Positions 52,685 through 62,171 of a stretch of DNA of 64,000 nt are shown in pieces. The notes beneath the pieces were generated by a model that was not told the origin of the DNA, searched no databases, and saw only the letters and a list, made by a program, of their open reading frames with translations. This DNA comes from Streptomyces sp. NBC_01788. GTDB taxonomy: Bacteria; Actinomycetota; Actinomycetes; Streptomycetales; Streptomycetaceae. Made by a program: the position numbers and the translations under genes. The stretch covers positions 3,906,001 through 3,970,000 of the forward strand of contig NZ_CP109090.1 of assembly GCF_035917575.1 (NCBI RefSeq), in the 5' to 3' direction. Within the stretch, counting starts at the first letter, position 1; each line of letters begins with the position of its first letter.

Positions 52685-53995
52685 ATGACCGACCAGTCCA
52701 CCCCGGAGACCACCTCCTCCAAGTCCGCGCGCGCGGCGACCGCGCCCGCGTCGGCCGGCACCGGAGCCGGAGCCGGAGCCGGAGCCGGCGTGTCGCGACG
52801 GCGGCTGCTCGGCACCGCCGGAGCCACCGGACTCGTCCTCGGCGCGGCCGGCGCCGGCCTCGGCTACAGCGCGGCGCCCGCCGGTGCCACCCCGCTCACC
52901 TCGCTCGGCGCCGACCGGGCGATGTTTCACGGGAAACATCAGCCCGGCATCACCGACGCCCTCCAGGCCCGCGGCCATCTCGTCGCCTTCGACCTCGTGC
53001 CCGGAGCGGGCCGCAGGGAGGCCGCCGCGCTGCTGCGCCGCTGGTCGGCGACGGCCGAGCGGCTGATGGCGGGTGAACCGGCCCCGCACGACGACACCGA
53101 CGTGGCACAGGACGCGGGGCCCTCGGCGCTGACGGTCACCTTCGGTTTCGGCCGCTCCTTCTTCGACCGTACGGACCTGAGCCGGCAGCGGCCCGGCGCT
53201 CTCGACCCGCTGCCCGACTTCTCCTCCGACCGGCTCGACCAAGCACGCAGCAACGGCGATCTGTGGGTGCAGATCGGCGCCAACGACGCGCTGGTCGCCT
53301 TCCACGCCCTGCGCGCCCTCCAGAAGGACGCGGGCGGCGCCGCCCGCGTCCGCTGGCAGATGAACGGCTTCAACCGCTCCCCCGGAGCCACCACGCGGCC
53401 CATGACGGCCCGCAACCTGATGGGGCAGATCGACGGCACCCGCAACCCGAAGCCCGCCGACCCGGACTTCGACCAGCGCCTCTTCGTGCCCGCGAACGGC
53501 GAGCCCGCCTGGATGGCGAACGGCTCCTACGTCGTCGTACGCCGTATCCGGATGCTCCTGGACGACTGGGAGAAGCTGCCGCTCACCCAGCAGGAGGACG
53601 TCATCGGGCGCCGCAAGTCCGACGGGGCGCCGCTCAGCGGCGGCTCCGAGACGACCGCGATGGACCTGGAGAAGACCGGCAAGGACGGCACGTACGTCGT
53701 CCCGGTCAACGCCCACGCCCGGATCACCCGGCCCGACCAGAACGGGGGCGCGGCCATGCTCCGGCGCCCCTTCTCCTACCACGACGGCTTCGACACCGAC
53801 GGCACTCCGGACGCGGGCCTGCTGTTCATCTGCTGGCAGGCGGACCCGCTGCGCGGCTTCGTGCCGGTGCAGCGCAAGCTGGACCGCGGCGACGCGCTGT
53901 CGGCGTACGTACGGCACGAGGCGAGCGGTCTCTTCGCGGTCCCGGGCGGGGCTGCGAAGGGCGAGTACGTGGGGCAGCGGCTCCTGGAGGGGTGA
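52685..53995 (+). CDS. dtpA: Tat-exported Dyp-type haem peroxidase DtpA
   Basis: 436 residues from ATG 52685, eight bases after copCD. A Gly-Ala run encoded by a GGAGCC hexamer repeat precedes the twin-arginine signal SRRRLLG (37-43). The Dyp motif GQIDG (247-251, D250 distal) and proximal haem ligand H344 (VNAHARITRP) are kept. S. lividans DtpA is exported folded, works with Sco and is needed for GlxA maturation, linking copper supply to hyphal development. The order sco-ecuC-copCD-dtpA is the same there. Confidence 0.95.
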   Translation: MTDQSTPETTSSKSARAATAPASAGTGAGAGAGAGVSRRRLLGTAGATGLVLGAAGAGLGYSAAPAGATPLTSLGADRAMFHGKHQPGITDALQARGHLVAFDLVPGAGRREAAALLRRWSATAERLMAGEPAPHDDTDVAQDAGPSALTVTFGFGRSFFDRTDLSRQRPGALDPLPDFSSDRLDQARSNGDLWVQIGANDALVAFHALRALQKDAGGAARVRWQMNGFNRSPGATTRPMTARNLMGQIDGTRNPKPADPDFDQRLFVPANGEPAWMANGSYVVVRRIRMLLDDWEKLPLTQQEDVIGRRKSDGAPLSGGSETTAMDLEKTGKDGTYVVPVNAHARITRPDQNGGAAMLRRPFSYHDGFDTDGTPDAGLLFICWQADPLRGFVPVQRKLDRGDALSAYVRHEASGLFAVPGGAAKGEYVGQRLLEG

Positions 53996-54114
53996 GCACC
54001 GCGGGAGGCGGCGGGATCGCACCCGTCACACCCGGGGAATCACACCCGTCACACCCGGTTCACCCGCGGGAGGGGCGTCCGTGAGACACGCGAGCCGGGT
54101 TCCGCCGCGGCGAT

Positions 54115-54126
54115 TAGGGTGAGGTC
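54115..54126 (+). promoter_or_regulatory. -10 box of a leaderless promoter before pheA
   Basis: TAGGGT (54115-54120) is six bases from ATG 54127. The intervening GAGGTC contains a weak ribosome-like GAGG. Just upstream, CACCCGTCACACCCGG occurs twice (54017-54058). Confidence 0.45.
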
Positions 54127-55059
54127 ATGCCAGCGAGCTACGCGTATCTCGGCCCCGAGGGCACCTTCACCGAAGTCGCCCTGCGCACCCTTCCCGAGAC
54201 GGCCACCCGGGAACTGGTCCCGTACGTGTCCGTGCAGTCGGCACTGGACGCCGTCCGGGTCGGCGAGGCCGAGGCCGCTTTCGTGCCGATCGAGAACTCC
54301 GTCGAGGGCGGCATCACCACCACGCTCGACGAGCTGGTCGCGGGCCAGCCGCTGATGATCTACCGCGAGGTACTGCTGTCGATCACCTTCGCGCTGCTGG
54401 TCAGGCCCGGTACGACACTGTCGGACATCAAGACGGTCACCGCTCACCCGGCCGCCCAGCCGCAGGTGCGCAACTGGCTCTCGGCGAACCTCCCGGACGC
54501 CGTCTGGGAGTCGGCCGCCTCGAACGCGGACGGCGCCCGCCTGGTCCAGGAGGGCCGCTACGACGCCGCGTTCGCCGGTGAGTTCGCCGCCGCGCGGTAC
54601 GGGCTCGTGCCCCTGGAGACGAACATCCACGACGCGGAGAACGCACAGACACGGTTCGTGCTGGTCGGCCGGCCCGCGCGGCCCGCCGCGCCGAGCGGCA
54701 CGGACAAGACGTCCGTGGTGCTGTGGCAGCGCGACGACCATCCCGGCGGGCTGCGCGACCTGCTCGGCGAGTTCAGCACCCGCGGTATCAACCTGATGCT
54801 GCTCCAGTCCCGTCCGACCGGCGCCGGCATCGGCAACTACTGCTTCTGCATCGACGCCGAGGGCCACATCACCGACCGCCGGATGGCGGAGGCCCTGATG
54901 GGGCTCAAGCGGATCTGCCTCCAGGTCCGCTTCCTGGGCTCGTACCCGCGGGCGGACGCCGACGCGGCGGACCTGCGGCCTCGGCTGACCGGGACCTCGG
55001 ACGAGGAGTTCGTGGCGGCGGCGGACTGGGTGGCACGCTGCCAGGACGGTCGTTTCTAG
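54127..55059 (+). CDS. pheA: prephenate dehydratase
   Basis: 310 residues. It converts prephenate to phenylpyruvate in phenylalanine synthesis. The PDT domain (about 3-182) has [10 protein letters not shown] and the PIENSVEGG motif. A C-terminal ACT domain (about 197-275) contains the phenylalanine-binding [13 protein letters not shown] segment, so feedback inhibition is expected. There is no fused chorismate mutase, as usual in actinobacteria. It lies upstream of serS across a 549-base gap. Confidence 0.96.
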   Translation: MPASYAYLGPEGTFTEVALRTLPETATRELVPYVSVQSALDAVRVGEAEAAFVPIENSVEGGITTTLDELVAGQPLMIYREVLLSITFALLVRPGTTLSDIKTVTAHPAAQPQVRNWLSANLPDAVWESAASNADGARLVQEGRYDAAFAGEFAAARYGLVPLETNIHDAENAQTRFVLVGRPARPAAPSGTDKTSVVLWQRDDHPGGLRDLLGEFSTRGINLMLLQSRPTGAGIGNYCFCIDAEGHITDRRMAEALMGLKRICLQVRFLGSYPRADADAADLRPRLTGTSDEEFVAAADWVARCQDGRF

Positions 55060-55607
55060 CCGGTCGCGCCGATTCCGGCCGGTGCTGCCTGCGGATGCTC
55101 GTTGTCCACAGGAGTTATCCACACCCTCCCGTCCTCGGCCCTCTCGACCTGGGGACAAGTCGACACCCAATGGGGACTCGGTCGACAAATCGGCCTTCAG
55201 CATCCAAGAGCGGCCGGGGGCGCACAGGTCACCCTTCGTCCACCTGTCTCCTTTGGTTCATCTTTTGGGGCGACCCCTTTCCACCCGAAAGTGGGCACCC
55301 TGGCGCATCGAGACGGGAATTCCTCCGTCCGCAGCACGCTTCCGGAGTGATCAATTCCGAAATCCACAGATCTTCCACACAGCCTGTGGAAAACTCTCCG
55401 CGAACTGTGGATCCCTGTGGACAACTCGACCCCAAGTCCCGTTCCGCACAAGGGAATCAGGTCAACCCGGCGCCCGCCACCTGCCTCGTTCCAGGGAGAC
55501 GGGTCTCCATTATTGACACGGGAGGCAATTCCCCCATAACGGCACGTACGGCATGGTTCGGAATACTGAGTCGTGGGGTGGAACGTCGCACCGGTAGCCT
55601 TGAGCGC
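55060..55607. other. pheA-serS gap with DnaA-box cluster
   Basis: No gene seen. DnaA boxes: TTGTCCACA 55102-55110, TTATCCACA 55115-55123, TGTGGAAAA 55385-55393 and TGTGGACAA 55416-55424, plus weaker matches near 55361 and 55406. AT content is raised. The 3' part holds a serS promoter candidate. Confidence 0.55.
55513..55541 (+). promoter_or_regulatory. vegetative-type promoter upstream of serS
   Basis: TTGACA (55513-55518), then 16 bases and CATAAC (55535-55540). A second possibility is TAGCCT at 55595-55600, seven bases before GTG 55608, which would give a leaderless message. Confidence 0.45.
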
Positions 55608-56885
55608 GTGATTGACCTTCGTCTGCTCCGTGAGGACCCCGACCGTGCGCGCGCCTCGCAGCGTGCCCGTGGAGAGGACGTCGCGCTCGTCGACTCCCTC
55701 CTGTCTGCCGACGAGCGACGCAGGTCGTCCGGCGTCCGCTTCGACGAGCTGCGCGCCGAGCAGAAGGCGCTGGGCAAGCTCATCCCCAAGGCCTCGGGTG
55801 ACGAGAAGGCCGAGCTGCTGAAGCGGGCGGGCGCGCTCGCCGCCGACGTCAAGACCGCCGACGCCGAGCGCGACGCGGCCGACGCCGAGACCCAGGAACT
55901 CATCCTCCGGCTCGGCAACCTCATCCACCCCGACGTGCCCGTCGGCGGCGAGGAGGACTTCGTCACGCTGGAGACGCACGGCACGATCCGCGACTTCGCC
56001 GCCGAGGGCTTCGAGCCCAGGGACCACCTGGAGCTGGGCCGGCTCCTCGGCGCGATCGACGTGGAGCGCGGCGCGAAGGTCTCCGGCTCACGCTTCTACT
56101 TCCTCACCGGTGTCGGCGCCCTGCTGGAGCTGGCGCTGGTGAACGCGGCGATCGCCCAGGCCACCGCGGCCGGCTTCACGCCGATGCTGACCCCCGCGCT
56201 GGTCCGCCCCCAGTCGATGGCGGGCACGGGCTTCCTCGGCCAGGCGGCCCAGGACGTCTACCACCTCGACAAGGACGACCTGTACCTGGTCGGCACCTCC
56301 GAGGTGCCGCTGGCGGCGTATCACATGGACGAGATCATCGACGCCGAGCGCCTGCCGCTGCGGTACGCCGGGTTCTCGCCGTGCTTCCGCCGCGAGGCCG
56401 GCTCGCACGGCAAGGACACCAAGGGCATCTTCCGTGTCCACCAGTTCGACAAGGTCGAGATGTTCTCCTACGTCCACCCCGAGGAGTCGCAGGAGGAGCA
56501 CCGGCGGCTGCTGGAGTGGGAGAAGCAGTGGCTGACCTCGCTGGAGCTGCCGTTCCGTGTGATCGACGTCGCCTCGGGCGACCTGGGCGCCTCTGCCTCG
56601 CGCAAGTTCGACTGCGAGGCGTGGGTTCCGACTCAGGACAAGTACCGCGAGCTGACCTCGACCTCGGACTGCACCGAGTTCCAGTCCCGCCGGCTCCAGA
56701 TCCGCTTCCGTGACGGCAAGGCGGTCCGCCCGCTGGCGACGCTCAACGGCACGCTGTGCGCCGTCCCGCGCACGATCGTCGCGATCCTGGAGAACCACCA
56801 GCAGGCCGACGGTTCCGTGCGGGTGCCGGAGGTGCTGCGTCCCTACCTCGGCGGCCGGGAGGTTCTGGAAGCGGTGGCCAAGTGA
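55608..56885 (+). CDS. serS: seryl-tRNA synthetase
   Basis: 425 residues from GTG 55608. The N-terminal coiled-coil arm (about 30-105), which grips the long variable arm of tRNA-Ser, is followed by the class II core: motif 2 [26 protein letters not shown] and motif 3 [21 protein letters not shown]. It charges the three tRNA-Ser genes in this window and perhaps the aberrant class II tRNA at 57706-57792. The HAD gene overlaps its stop. Confidence 0.97.
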   Translation: MIDLRLLREDPDRARASQRARGEDVALVDSLLSADERRRSSGVRFDELRAEQKALGKLIPKASGDEKAELLKRAGALAADVKTADAERDAADAETQELILRLGNLIHPDVPVGGEEDFVTLETHGTIRDFAAEGFEPRDHLELGRLLGAIDVERGAKVSGSRFYFLTGVGALLELALVNAAIAQATAAGFTPMLTPALVRPQSMAGTGFLGQAAQDVYHLDKDDLYLVGTSEVPLAAYHMDEIIDAERLPLRYAGFSPCFRREAGSHGKDTKGIFRVHQFDKVEMFSYVHPEESQEEHRRLLEWEKQWLTSLELPFRVIDVASGDLGASASRKFDCEAWVPTQDKYRELTSTSDCTEFQSRRLQIRFRDGKAVRPLATLNGTLCAVPRTIVAILENHQQADGSVRVPEVLRPYLGGREVLEAVAK

Positions 56886-57691
56886 GACCCGTCGCCGGGC
56901 CGTTCCCCTACAAGCTGATCGCGACCGACCTCGACGGGACGCTTCTGCGCTCCGACGGGTCGGTCTCCCGGCGCACCCGTGAGGCGCTCGCCGCGGCCAC
57001 CGCGGCGGGTGCCGCGCATCTCGTCGTCACCGGCCGCGCTGTGCCCTGGACCCGGCACGTCCTGGACGACCTCGGCTACCGAGGCCTCGCCGTCTGCGGC
57101 CAGGGCGCCCAGGTGTACGACGCCGGGGAGCACCGTCTGCTGACCTCGGTGACCCTGGACCGGCAACTGGCGGCGGTGGCCCTGGCCAAGATCGAGGCGG
57201 AGGTCGGTCCGCTGTATCTGGCGGCGAGCCGCGACGGCCTGGACGGCGAGGTGCTGGTCGGTCCCGGCTACGCGGCGGGCCCGCTTCCGGCGACGCCGTT
57301 CACGGACGTCGCGGATCTGTGGAGCGCGCCCCTCAACAAGATCTACATCCAGCACCCGGACCTCACGGACGACGAACTGGCCGACGTGGCCCGCCGGACC
57401 GCCGGCGGTTTCGTCTCGGTCACCATGGCCGGCGAGGGCATCGTCGAACTGCTGCCGCTGGGCCTGTCCAAGGCGACGGGGCTTTCGCTGGCCGCGCGGC
57501 GGCTGGGTCTGAAGGCGGCGGACGCCATCGCCTTCGGCGACATGCCCAACGACATCCCGATGTTCGCCTGGGCGTCGCGGGGCGTGGCGATGGCCAACGC
57601 CCACGAGGAACTGAAGGCGGTCGCGGACGAGGTGACGGCCTCGAACGACGAGGACGGCATCGCGGTCCTGCTGGAGAAGCTGGCGGGCTGA
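56882..57691 (+). CDS. Cof-type HAD-family phosphatase
   Basis: 269 residues from GTG 56882, overlapping the serS stop (GTGA) and so translationally coupled. HAD motif [10 protein letters not shown], motif II VVTGR, a Lys region (LGLSKATGL) and motif [12 protein letters not shown] are intact, with a type C2B cap typical of Cof phosphatases. These dephosphorylate sugar phosphates and cofactors such as PLP or FMN. Tight coupling to serS is conserved in Streptomyces, but no functional link is known. Confidence 0.92.
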   Translation: MRPVAGPFPYKLIATDLDGTLLRSDGSVSRRTREALAAATAAGAAHLVVTGRAVPWTRHVLDDLGYRGLAVCGQGAQVYDAGEHRLLTSVTLDRQLAAVALAKIEAEVGPLYLAASRDGLDGEVLVGPGYAAGPLPATPFTDVADLWSAPLNKIYIQHPDLTDDELADVARRTAGGFVSVTMAGEGIVELLPLGLSKATGLSLAARRLGLKAADAIAFGDMPNDIPMFAWASRGVAMANAHEELKAVADEVTASNDEDGIAVLLEKLAG

Positions 57692-57703
57692 ACCTTCGGT
57701 CTC

Positions 57704-57792
<89 letters not shown>

Positions 57793-58059
57793 GGGTGGGC
57801 GGCCCACGCGAAGGGATTCGCGTGCTCGAAGCGGCCGCCCCGGGCAGCTCCCCGTGCGGAGCGGGCTCGACGGAGCCGGTAGTTACTCCGGAGCCCGCCG
57901 CGGGCTGCCCTGTCGGGAGCTCGGCGTACTGCCGTGCATCGGCATCGCCCAGCTCCTCTCCCAGAACGTGGCGCCGGCACGATCCGGCGCGGTGAACACC
58001 ACCACTGTGCCGCTACGGCGGCCTCGGCGCCACCGAATTACCGGGCGCCCCGGGCCTCT

Positions 58060-58299
58060 TCACCCGCGCCGCCACCGACGCCGTCGGGCCTTGCTGAAGA
58101 ACCATCCGGCGGGCGGCTCGTCGGAACGCCACGGCTGGGGCTCGGGCTCCTCGCGCCGCCAGCGCGCGGCGAGCATCCGCGCCCGGGCGGAGGGCTCGGC
58201 GGTCCCGGCGCCCCGTATGAAGTCGGCGTCCAGGACGACGTCGTCCCACGTGTCCCCGGTCGCCTCCCGGCCCTCGCTCTCCGGCACGTCGCCCGCCAT
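58060..58299 (-). CDS. small conserved Streptomyces protein
   Basis: 79 residues from ATG 58299 (AGGAGG five bases upstream); ATG 58320 is less likely. An acidic first half with WDDVVLDADFIRGAGTAEPSARARMLAARWRREEPEPQPW is followed by a PPAGWFF motif and a basic C-terminus of Arg/Trp. Conserved by pattern, no known domain. It lies 103 bases after the ABC operon on the same strand. Confidence 0.65.
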   Translation of the reverse strand: MAGDVPESEGREATGDTWDDVVLDADFIRGAGTAEPSARARMLAARWRREEPEPQPWRSDEPPAGWFFSKARRRRWRRG

Positions 58300-58402
58300 C
58301 ACATCCTCCTGCCGCTTCATCCGGTTTGCCCAGTGTGCCCGGGTGGAGGTGAAGCCTCCGTCAAGGCCGGGCAGGACCGCCCGGCCTTGAGCGGATGCCT
58401 CG

Positions 58403-59122
58403 CTACTCCTCGCCTGCGAGGGTCAGCGACCGCAGTTTCTGTCCGGCGTACCAGGTGGCCAGGACGGTCACCACCACCAGCAGCACGGTCGCCGTCGGCA
58501 GCCCGACGTCGGAGGTGACCATGTCCCCGCCGGAGACCTTGTGCGCCACGGCCAGCGCCCACTGCTGGACGCTCAGCGTGCGCGCCCCGGCCACCAGGGA
58601 GCCGAACAGCGCCTCCCAGACCAGCGCGTAGACGAGCCCGAAGACCACCGCGTGCCGGGAGACCGTGCCCAGCAGGAGGAAGAGGGCCGCGTAGGCGATG
58701 GAGGCGACCAGCGCGGCCACCGTGTAGGCGACGGCGATCTGCTGTCCGTTGCCGTTGAGGATCAGCCCGGCGACCAGGGTCGGCAGCGCGGAGAAGACCA
58801 TGGTCACCGCGATCGCCACGATCAGCTTGGTGAAGATGATCGTCGGCCGCTTGAGCGGTTTGGACAGCAGGTACACCACCGAGCCGTCGTCGATCTCCGG
58901 TCCGATCGCTCCGGTGCCGGCGATGACGCCGATGATCGGCACCATGGTGGCGAGCGCGAACCCGCCCAGGACGTTCACCGTGGTCTGGTCGTCGGCTCCG
59001 GCGAGGGCGCGGACGGCCGTGGCGATCACGATCAGCAGCAGCGGCAGCGCGCCGAGGATGAGGGCCCGGCGACGGCCGAGCAGGGCCCGGTAGGTGAGCC
59101 GGGCGACTGTGGGGTCGTACAT
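58403..59122 (-). CDS. ABC-2 type transporter permease
   Basis: 239 residues with six hydrophobic helices, the ABC-2/NatB type. The cytoplasmic loop GPEIDDGSVVYLLSKPLKRPTI, followed by a helix, is the conserved ATPase-contact block. It follows its ATPase by ten bases and is the last gene of the four-gene exporter operon. Confidence 0.88.
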   Translation of the reverse strand: MYDPTVARLTYRALLGRRRALILGALPLLLIVIATAVRALAGADDQTTVNVLGGFALATMVPIIGVIAGTGAIGPEIDDGSVVYLLSKPLKRPTIIFTKLIVAIAVTMVFSALPTLVAGLILNGNGQQIAVAYTVAALVASIAYAALFLLLGTVSRHAVVFGLVYALVWEALFGSLVAGARTLSVQQWALAVAHKVSGGDMVTSDVGLPTATVLLVVVTVLATWYAGQKLRSLTLAGEE

Positions 59123-59132
59123 TTTCGGCCTC

Positions 59133-60044
59133 CTACGCCGCGACCAGATACGAGAAGACGGACTCGAGGGACTCGTCGGAGGGCGAGACCGTGTGCAGCC
59201 GGATGCCGTGGTCGCGGGCGACCCGCGGCAGCAGGGTCGTGAACCGGCCGAAGTCGACGGCCTGGACGCGCAGCGCGCCCTCGGCGAGATCGACCTCGAT
59301 GCCGGACGTCGACGGGTCGGCGATCAGCGCGGCCGCCAGTGCCCGGTCGTCGCTGGAGCGCACCAGGTAGCGGTGCGGCCGGTCGGTCATCAGGCGGCGG
59401 ATCCTGCGGAAGTCGCCGCTGGCGGCGTGCCGTCCGGCGACCACGACCTCGATGTGCCAGGCGAGTTGTTCGACCTCCTCCAGGATGTGGGAGGAGAACA
59501 GCACGGTGCGGCCCTCGTCACCCATGCGCCGCAGCAGGTCCATCAGCTGCATGCGCTGGCGCGGGTCCATGCCGTTGAACGGCTCGTCGAGCAGGAGCAG
59601 CGAGGGGTCGTGGACCAGCGCGGAGGCCATCTTCACGCGCTGGCGCATGCCCTTGGAGTAGGTGGAGATCTTCCGGTCCTGCGCGTACTCCATCTCAACC
59701 GTGGCGAGCGCCTTCTGGGCGGCCCTGGCGCCCAGGCCGTGCAGTTCGGCGTTGGCGACGACGAACTCGCGGCCGGTGAGGAAGTCGTACATCGCCTCCC
59801 GCTCGGGGACGATGCCGATGTGCTCGTAGATCTTCTCGTTGCGCCACACCGCCTGCCCGTCGAGGGTGACCGTGCCGGTGGAGGGGGCAAGGAAGCCGGC
59901 CATCATGTTGATCAGCGTGGACTTTCCGGCGCCGTTGGGGCCGAGCAGCCCGGTGACGCCGGGGCCGATCGTCATGGTGATGTCGTTGACGGCGACCACG
60001 TTGCCGAACCAGCGGGAGACGTGGTCGATGCTGAGGGTCGTCAC
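59133..60044 (-). CDS. ABC transporter ATP-binding protein
   Basis: 303 residues from GTG 60044, overlapping the stop of the preceding permease (GTGA). Walker A GPNGAGKST, signature YSKGMRQR (LSGGQ variant), Walker B LLLLDEP, H-switch SSH. A C-terminal 80-residue domain follows, as in NatA-type exporters. Pairs with the permease that follows it. Confidence 0.92.
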   Translation of the reverse strand: MTTLSIDHVSRWFGNVVAVNDITMTIGPGVTGLLGPNGAGKSTLINMMAGFLAPSTGTVTLDGQAVWRNEKIYEHIGIVPEREAMYDFLTGREFVVANAELHGLGARAAQKALATVEMEYAQDRKISTYSKGMRQRVKMASALVHDPSLLLLDEPFNGMDPRQRMQLMDLLRRMGDEGRTVLFSSHILEEVEQLAWHIEVVVAGRHAASGDFRRIRRLMTDRPHRYLVRSSDDRALAAALIADPSTSGIEVDLAEGALRVQAVDFGRFTTLLPRVARDHGIRLHTVSPSDESLESVFSYLVAA

Positions 60045-60949
60045 AGTCCCACCTTCTTGTAGCGGCGCAGCAGGAGACCGTACGCGGCGGCGATGACGCC
60101 GAGGGCGACGAGGACGTGGACGACGCCCTGTCCGCTGCCCGGGCCGACACCGCCGGGGGCCGAGGAGGTCGCGCCCAGGAAGGCGGTCTGCACGCCGTCG
60201 ACGAGGGTGACCGGTGAGAACAGGCCGATCCAGGGGATGGCGCCGGAGTTGTTCCGGACCTCCGCGATGGCCTGGAGGGTGGAGACGGCGCCGTAGGAGA
60301 TGACCAGCACGGCGATCACGGCGGCGATGCCGAAGCCGCGCCGCGGGGTGACGGCGGCGATGACGAGGGCGATGCCGGCGAAGAGCAGTGAGAGCAGTGC
60401 CACGGAGACGACTCCCTCGGCGAATCCCTTGGTCTGGTCGGCGAAGTCCATCTTGGCCAGCAGCGCGCCCACGTAGAGCACGAGCAGCGGGGCGGCAGTC
60501 AGGATGAACAGCGCGGAGGCCAGCGCCGCGTACTTGGCGCGCACGTAGTCGGCGGTCTCGATGGGGCGTGAGAAGTACAGCGGCACGGTCTTGAAGCGCA
60601 GGTCGCGCGAGACGGACTGGGGTGCCTGCGAGGCGACGTACAGGCTGATGACTCCCTGCATGATGATGGCGTAGCGCGTGTACTCGATGGGCAGGTCCTT
60701 GGCCTTGGTGGCGACCGCGACGGCGACGATGATGGCCGCGGGCACGCACATCACCACGAACAGCAGCATCGGCAGCACCTTGGACTTCACCGAGCGGCCG
60801 AGGCCGTAGGCGCCGCGCAGGGACTGTGAGTACAGCGAGCGGCGGGCGTAGGCGCGGCCGAGGCGGGGGCCGTCGTAGCTGCGGTAGCCGATGTTGTGGA
60901 TGCGGGTCTGGTCACCCGTGGGCGTTGCCGCGGTGTGTTCAACCGCCAT
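60041..60949 (-). CDS. ABC-2 type transporter permease
   Basis: 302 residues, with a 65-residue cytoplasmic N-terminus (NIGYRSYDGPRLGRAYARRSLYSQSLR) and six helices. SRDLRFKTVPLYFSRPIETADYVRAKY is the coupling loop. Its first 11 bases overlap the end of the upstream ATPase gene. Confidence 0.88.
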   Translation of the reverse strand: MAVEHTAATPTGDQTRIHNIGYRSYDGPRLGRAYARRSLYSQSLRGAYGLGRSVKSKVLPMLLFVVMCVPAAIIVAVAVATKAKDLPIEYTRYAIIMQGVISLYVASQAPQSVSRDLRFKTVPLYFSRPIETADYVRAKYAALASALFILTAAPLLVLYVGALLAKMDFADQTKGFAEGVVSVALLSLLFAGIALVIAAVTPRRGFGIAAVIAVLVISYGAVSTLQAIAEVRNNSGAIPWIGLFSPVTLVDGVQTAFLGATSSAPGGVGPGSGQGVVHVLVALGVIAAAYGLLLRRYKKVGL

Positions 60950-61919
60950 GGCCGACCGCCTCCTTCCCCTGTGCGTCGTGCTGTTCGTCGCTGTCCCGGA
61001 AGACCTCCGAGATGTGGTGGCGTCGCTGCTCCATGCGCACGAGGCCGAGGCCGAGGTCCACGATCACGTCCCGCACCAGGTCGTAGGTCTCCTCGCCCTG
61101 GGCGGTGAGCAGCAGGACGTGTCCCGCGCCCGGCAGGCCGGTGCTGTCCTGTGTCTCCACCCCGCGCGCGTGGAGCGCTTCGCGCACCGCGCGGGTGCCG
61201 TCCGGGTGCTCGTCGCTGTCGGTGACCTCGATGGCGAGGGTCGTCGTGGTCTGGGTGAAGTCGGTGGTGGAGCTGGAGCGCAGGAGCTTGCCGCCGTCGA
61301 CGACGACCACGTGGTCGCAGGTGCGCTCCAGTTCACCCAGGAGGTGGGAGGTGACCAGGACGGAGATGCCGAAGTCGGTATGGATGCGGCGGATCAGGCC
61401 GAGCATGTCGTCGCGGCCGACCGGGTCGAGGCCGTTGGTCGGCTCGTCGAGGAAGACCAGCTGCGGGTCGTGCACCAGGGCTTGGGCGAGCTTCACGCGC
61501 TGCTTCATACCCGTGGAGTAGCCGCCGATGGGGCGGTAGCGCTCCTCGTACAGGCCGACGTGGCGGAGGGTGTCCGCGGTGCGCTCGCGCGCGGCGGTCG
61601 GGGGCAGGCCGGACATGCGCGCCATGTGGACGACGAACTCGGTGGCCGAGACGTCCGGCGGCAGGCAGTCGTGCTCCGGCATGTAGCCGACGCGCTCACG
61701 GATGGCGGCGCCCTCGGTGGCGACGTCGAGGCCGAGCACCTCGGCGCGGCCCTCGGTGGCGGGGGACAGACCCAGCAGGATCTTGATGAGTGTGGACTTG
61801 CCGGCTCCGTTGGCGCCGACGAGTCCGGTCACACCCGGTCCGACGTCCACGGAGAGCCGGTCAAGCGCGGTCACCCGTGGGAACCGCTTGCTCAGGCTTT
61901 CGGTCGCGATCACAGTCAC
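60939..61919 (-). CDS. ABC transporter ATP-binding protein, first gene of the exporter operon
   Basis: 326 residues from GTG 61919; GTG 61913 and a start at 61946 are possible. TACCGT lies seven bases before GTG 61919, suggesting leaderless initiation there. Walker A GANGAGKST, signature YSTGMKQR, Walker B LVFLDEP. The two ATPases and two permeases of this operon are not duplicates of one another in detail and may form one heterotetramer or two transporters. Substrate unknown; antibiotic or lipid export is typical of the family. Confidence 0.9.
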   Translation of the reverse strand: MTVIATESLSKRFPRVTALDRLSVDVGPGVTGLVGANGAGKSTLIKILLGLSPATEGRAEVLGLDVATEGAAIRERVGYMPEHDCLPPDVSATEFVVHMARMSGLPPTAARERTADTLRHVGLYEERYRPIGGYSTGMKQRVKLAQALVHDPQLVFLDEPTNGLDPVGRDDMLGLIRRIHTDFGISVLVTSHLLGELERTCDHVVVVDGGKLLRSSSTTDFTQTTTTLAIEVTDSDEHPDGTRAVREALHARGVETQDSTGLPGAGHVLLLTAQGEETYDLVRDVIVDLGLGLVRMEQRRHHISEVFRDSDEQHDAQGKEAVGHGG

Positions 61920-62062
61920 GTCTTCGACGGTAGTGATCCGGACCACGCCGGTCGTCAGACCCCAGAGCCGTCTTCAGGTCCCCCTCGAGTATTACGGGGA
62001 CCCTAGGGGGTGGACCCTGGGGACCGGGCGGCCCACGGAGTTCCGCCACCCGGACCGCATTG

Positions 62063-62091
62063 TTGACGCCTGGTCTAACAAGTGTCAGAGT
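62063..62091 (+). promoter_or_regulatory. promoter candidate for the EphD-like gene
   Basis: TTGACG (62063-62068), 17 bases, CAGAGT (62086-62091). A GGCACA hexamer array follows in the leader at about 62115-62140. Confidence 0.4.
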
Positions 62092-62171
62092 CGCCAGGAC
62101 CACAGCACGGGCACGGCACAGGCACAGGCACAGGCACAGGCGGCAGTCGATCCGACCCGGGCGGAGGAGAA

